A DNA stretch of 6,280 bases from JAZDLC01 sp043802345 (GTDB lineage: Bacteria > Planctomycetota > B15-G4 > JADJEK01): positions 1-6,280 of the forward strand of contig JAZDLC010000433.1 in the NCBI GenBank assembly GCA_043802345.1, read 5' to 3'. The position numbers and the translations under genes are program-made. Positions 5,324 to 6,280 of the stretch are shown piece after piece (position 1 is the first letter of the stretch; each line of letters starts with the position of its first letter). Under the pieces are notes generated by a model. The model was not told the DNA's origin, made no database searches, and was given only the letters and a program-made list of their open reading frames with translations.

Positions 5324-6280
5324 TCACCCGAGCTGCTTGCGGAACCGGGCGACGCTGGCCGCGAGAATCACGACGCAGCAGATGGCGAGCCCGGCGGCGG
5401 CCGGCACGAGGTCGAGAAGATCGGCCCCGCGCAGCACGATCCCGCGGAGGATCTCGATGAAGTAGGAGACCGGGATGGCGTAGGTCACCAGGTAGATCGG
5501 TAAAGGCATGTCCGCCCGCGGGAACATGAAGCCGGACAGCAGCACCGAGGGGAGCATGACCAGGAAGGCGAACTGCATCGCCTGGAGCTGGGTCTTCGCC
5601 AGCGTCGAGACCAGGAGCCCCATTCCCAGCGAGGTGACGATGAAGAGGGTCGACAGGAGCAGCAGCAGGGGGAGGCTGCCCTTGATCGGCACGCCGAACA
5701 GGAAGACCATCAGGACCAGGACCAGCATGGTCTCCATCACCCCGATCAGGGCGTACGGAATCAGCTTGCCGAGCATCAGCCCGGAGCGGCTGATCGGGGT
5801 CACGAAGAGCTGCTCGAGGGTTCCCAGCTCCCGCTCGCGAACCACGGCGAAGGCGGTCAGGAAGAGGAGCACCATCTGCAGGATGATGCCGACCAGCCCG
5901 GGAACGAAGAAGTGCGAGCTCTCGAGGTCCGGGTTGAAGAGCAGGCGCGGGCGCACCTCGATCGCCTGCGCGGGTTGGCCATACTCATCGCGGGCGGCGC
6001 TGAAGGCCTGCGTGCGGACCGCCCGCAGCTCGATCTGCTGGGAGAGCTGGATGCCGAGCAGGCTGGCGGCGTTGAGGGCGGCGTCGGCGACCGCCGAGTC
6101 GCTGCCGTCGATCAGAACCGGAACCTCCGCCCGCTCGCCCGAGACCAGCCGCTGCGTGTAGTCGGCCGGGATGCGAACGCCGACCTGCGCCGCTCCCGAC
6201 GTCAGCGCGCGCTGGAACGACTCCTCGTCGTGGACCCGCCGCACGATCTCGAAGGTGTTGGTGCTCTCGAAAGCCTCGGC
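5324..6280 (-). CDS. ABC-2 type transporter permease, 5' end missing
   Basis: This is the membrane subunit of an ABC exporter of the YhhJ/YbhR type; it needs an ATPase partner and often a second permease and a membrane-fusion protein, none of which lies in the window. 318 residues are visible, ending at TGA 5324-5326. The frame is open to the window edge (first visible residues AEAFESTNTFEIV), so the GTG at 6244 is an internal valine, not a start. The first 120 or so visible residues are the extracytoplasmic domain (VGVRIPADYTQRL, VPVLIDGSDSAVADAAL). Then come about five hydrophobic segments: GLVGIILQMVLLFLTAFAVV, the stretch around YALIGVMETMLVLVLMVF, LPLLLLLSTLFIVTSLGMGL, the segment around FLVMLPSVLLSGFMF, and AAGLAICCVVILAA. 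VRERELGTLEQLFVTP between helices one and two is the family hallmark. Related proteins are about 370 residues, so perhaps 50 are missing. Its last 77 codons are duplicated at 3149-3379. Confidence 0.92.
   Translation of the reverse strand, partial: AEAFESTNTFEIVRRVHDEESFQRALTSGAAQVGVRIPADYTQRLVSGERAEVPVLIDGSDSAVADAALNAASLLGIQLSQQIELRAVRTQAFSAARDEYGQPAQAIEVRPRLLFNPDLESSHFFVPGLVGIILQMVLLFLTAFAVVRERELGTLEQLFVTPISRSGLMLGKLIPYALIGVMETMLVLVLMVFLFGVPIKGSLPLLLLLSTLFIVTSLGMGLLVSTLAKTQLQAMQFAFLVMLPSVLLSGFMFPRADMPLPIYLVTYAIPVSYFIEILRGIVLRGADLLDLVPAAAGLAICCVVILAASVARFRKQLG
5326..5556. repeat. Direct repeat copy 2 (permease 3' end), 231 bp
   Basis: This is the partner of 3149-3379 in the same orientation, and here it is part of the long permease gene. 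Together the two copies bracket the abiE module; the distance between equivalent bases is 2177 bp. Beyond 5556 the full gene continues, while copy 1 skips to a sequence resembling 5656 onward. Confidence 0.9.

Noticed and set aside
4362..5327. Long - strand open frame of 321 codons opposite abiEii
   Set aside because: It covers a gene with a full set of nucleotidyltransferase motifs on the + strand, and its own translation shows no recognisable features.
5508..6161. + strand open frame of 217 codons inside the permease
   Set aside because: It is a serine/arginine-rich antisense shadow of clear permease coding sequence.
6242..6244. GTG as the start of the permease
   Set aside because: The frame stays open with sensible permease-like sequence to the window edge, and the extracytoplasmic domain would be cut. 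The true start lies beyond 6280.

Overview
The window is high-GC bacterial DNA (about 60-65% G+C by eye) with short intergenic gaps. It carries secreted or membrane-anchored proteins of unknown function, an ABC-2 type transporter permease, and a two-gene toxin-antitoxin module. The disrupted secreted protein at 267-1233 has a 'LYAQ..V.DP..P' signature that I associate with secreted proteins of Planctomycetota and some other large-genome environmental phyla. That taxonomic hint is weak, comes from memory, and cannot be tested here.

Layout from left to right. The 3' end of an unrecognised + strand gene stops at 133. Converging on it is a - strand gene for a signal-peptide-bearing protein (267-1233), whose reading frame is broken three times. 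Upstream of that, also on the - strand, is an intact 545-residue membrane-anchored protein of unknown function (1417-3054). Next comes a truncated 3' fragment of an ABC-2 permease (3147-3419, - strand), then a short AT-rich control region. The + strand AbiEi antitoxin / AbiEii nucleotidyltransferase toxin pair follows (3523-4323 and 4338-5294). The window ends with a much longer, apparently functional ABC-2 permease (5324 to the window edge, - strand, 5' end missing).

The main structural point is that the abiE module lies between two near-identical copies of the same permease 3' end. Bases 3149-3379 and 5326-5556 match at 226 of 231 positions by hand count, in the same orientation and 2177 bp apart. 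The outer copy also lacks 105 bp (35 codons) present in the full gene, and beyond that deletion the similarity falls to about 70%. So the defence/toxin-antitoxin module sits at the 3' end of a transporter gene, flanked by a gene-derived direct repeat. Homologous recombination between the repeats would remove the whole module and leave a permease with an intact C-terminus.

AbiEi and AbiEii should act as a type IV toxin-antitoxin pair. The winged-helix antitoxin probably represses its own promoter, and the toxin is a nucleotidyltransferase of the AbiEii/MenT superfamily. A 9-bp-arm inverted repeat at 3453-3481 lies just upstream of a candidate -10 element and is a plausible AbiEi operator. The toxin-antitoxin family is known; what deserves attention is its repeat-bounded setting. 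I found no RNA genes, CRISPR arrays, transposases or integrases.
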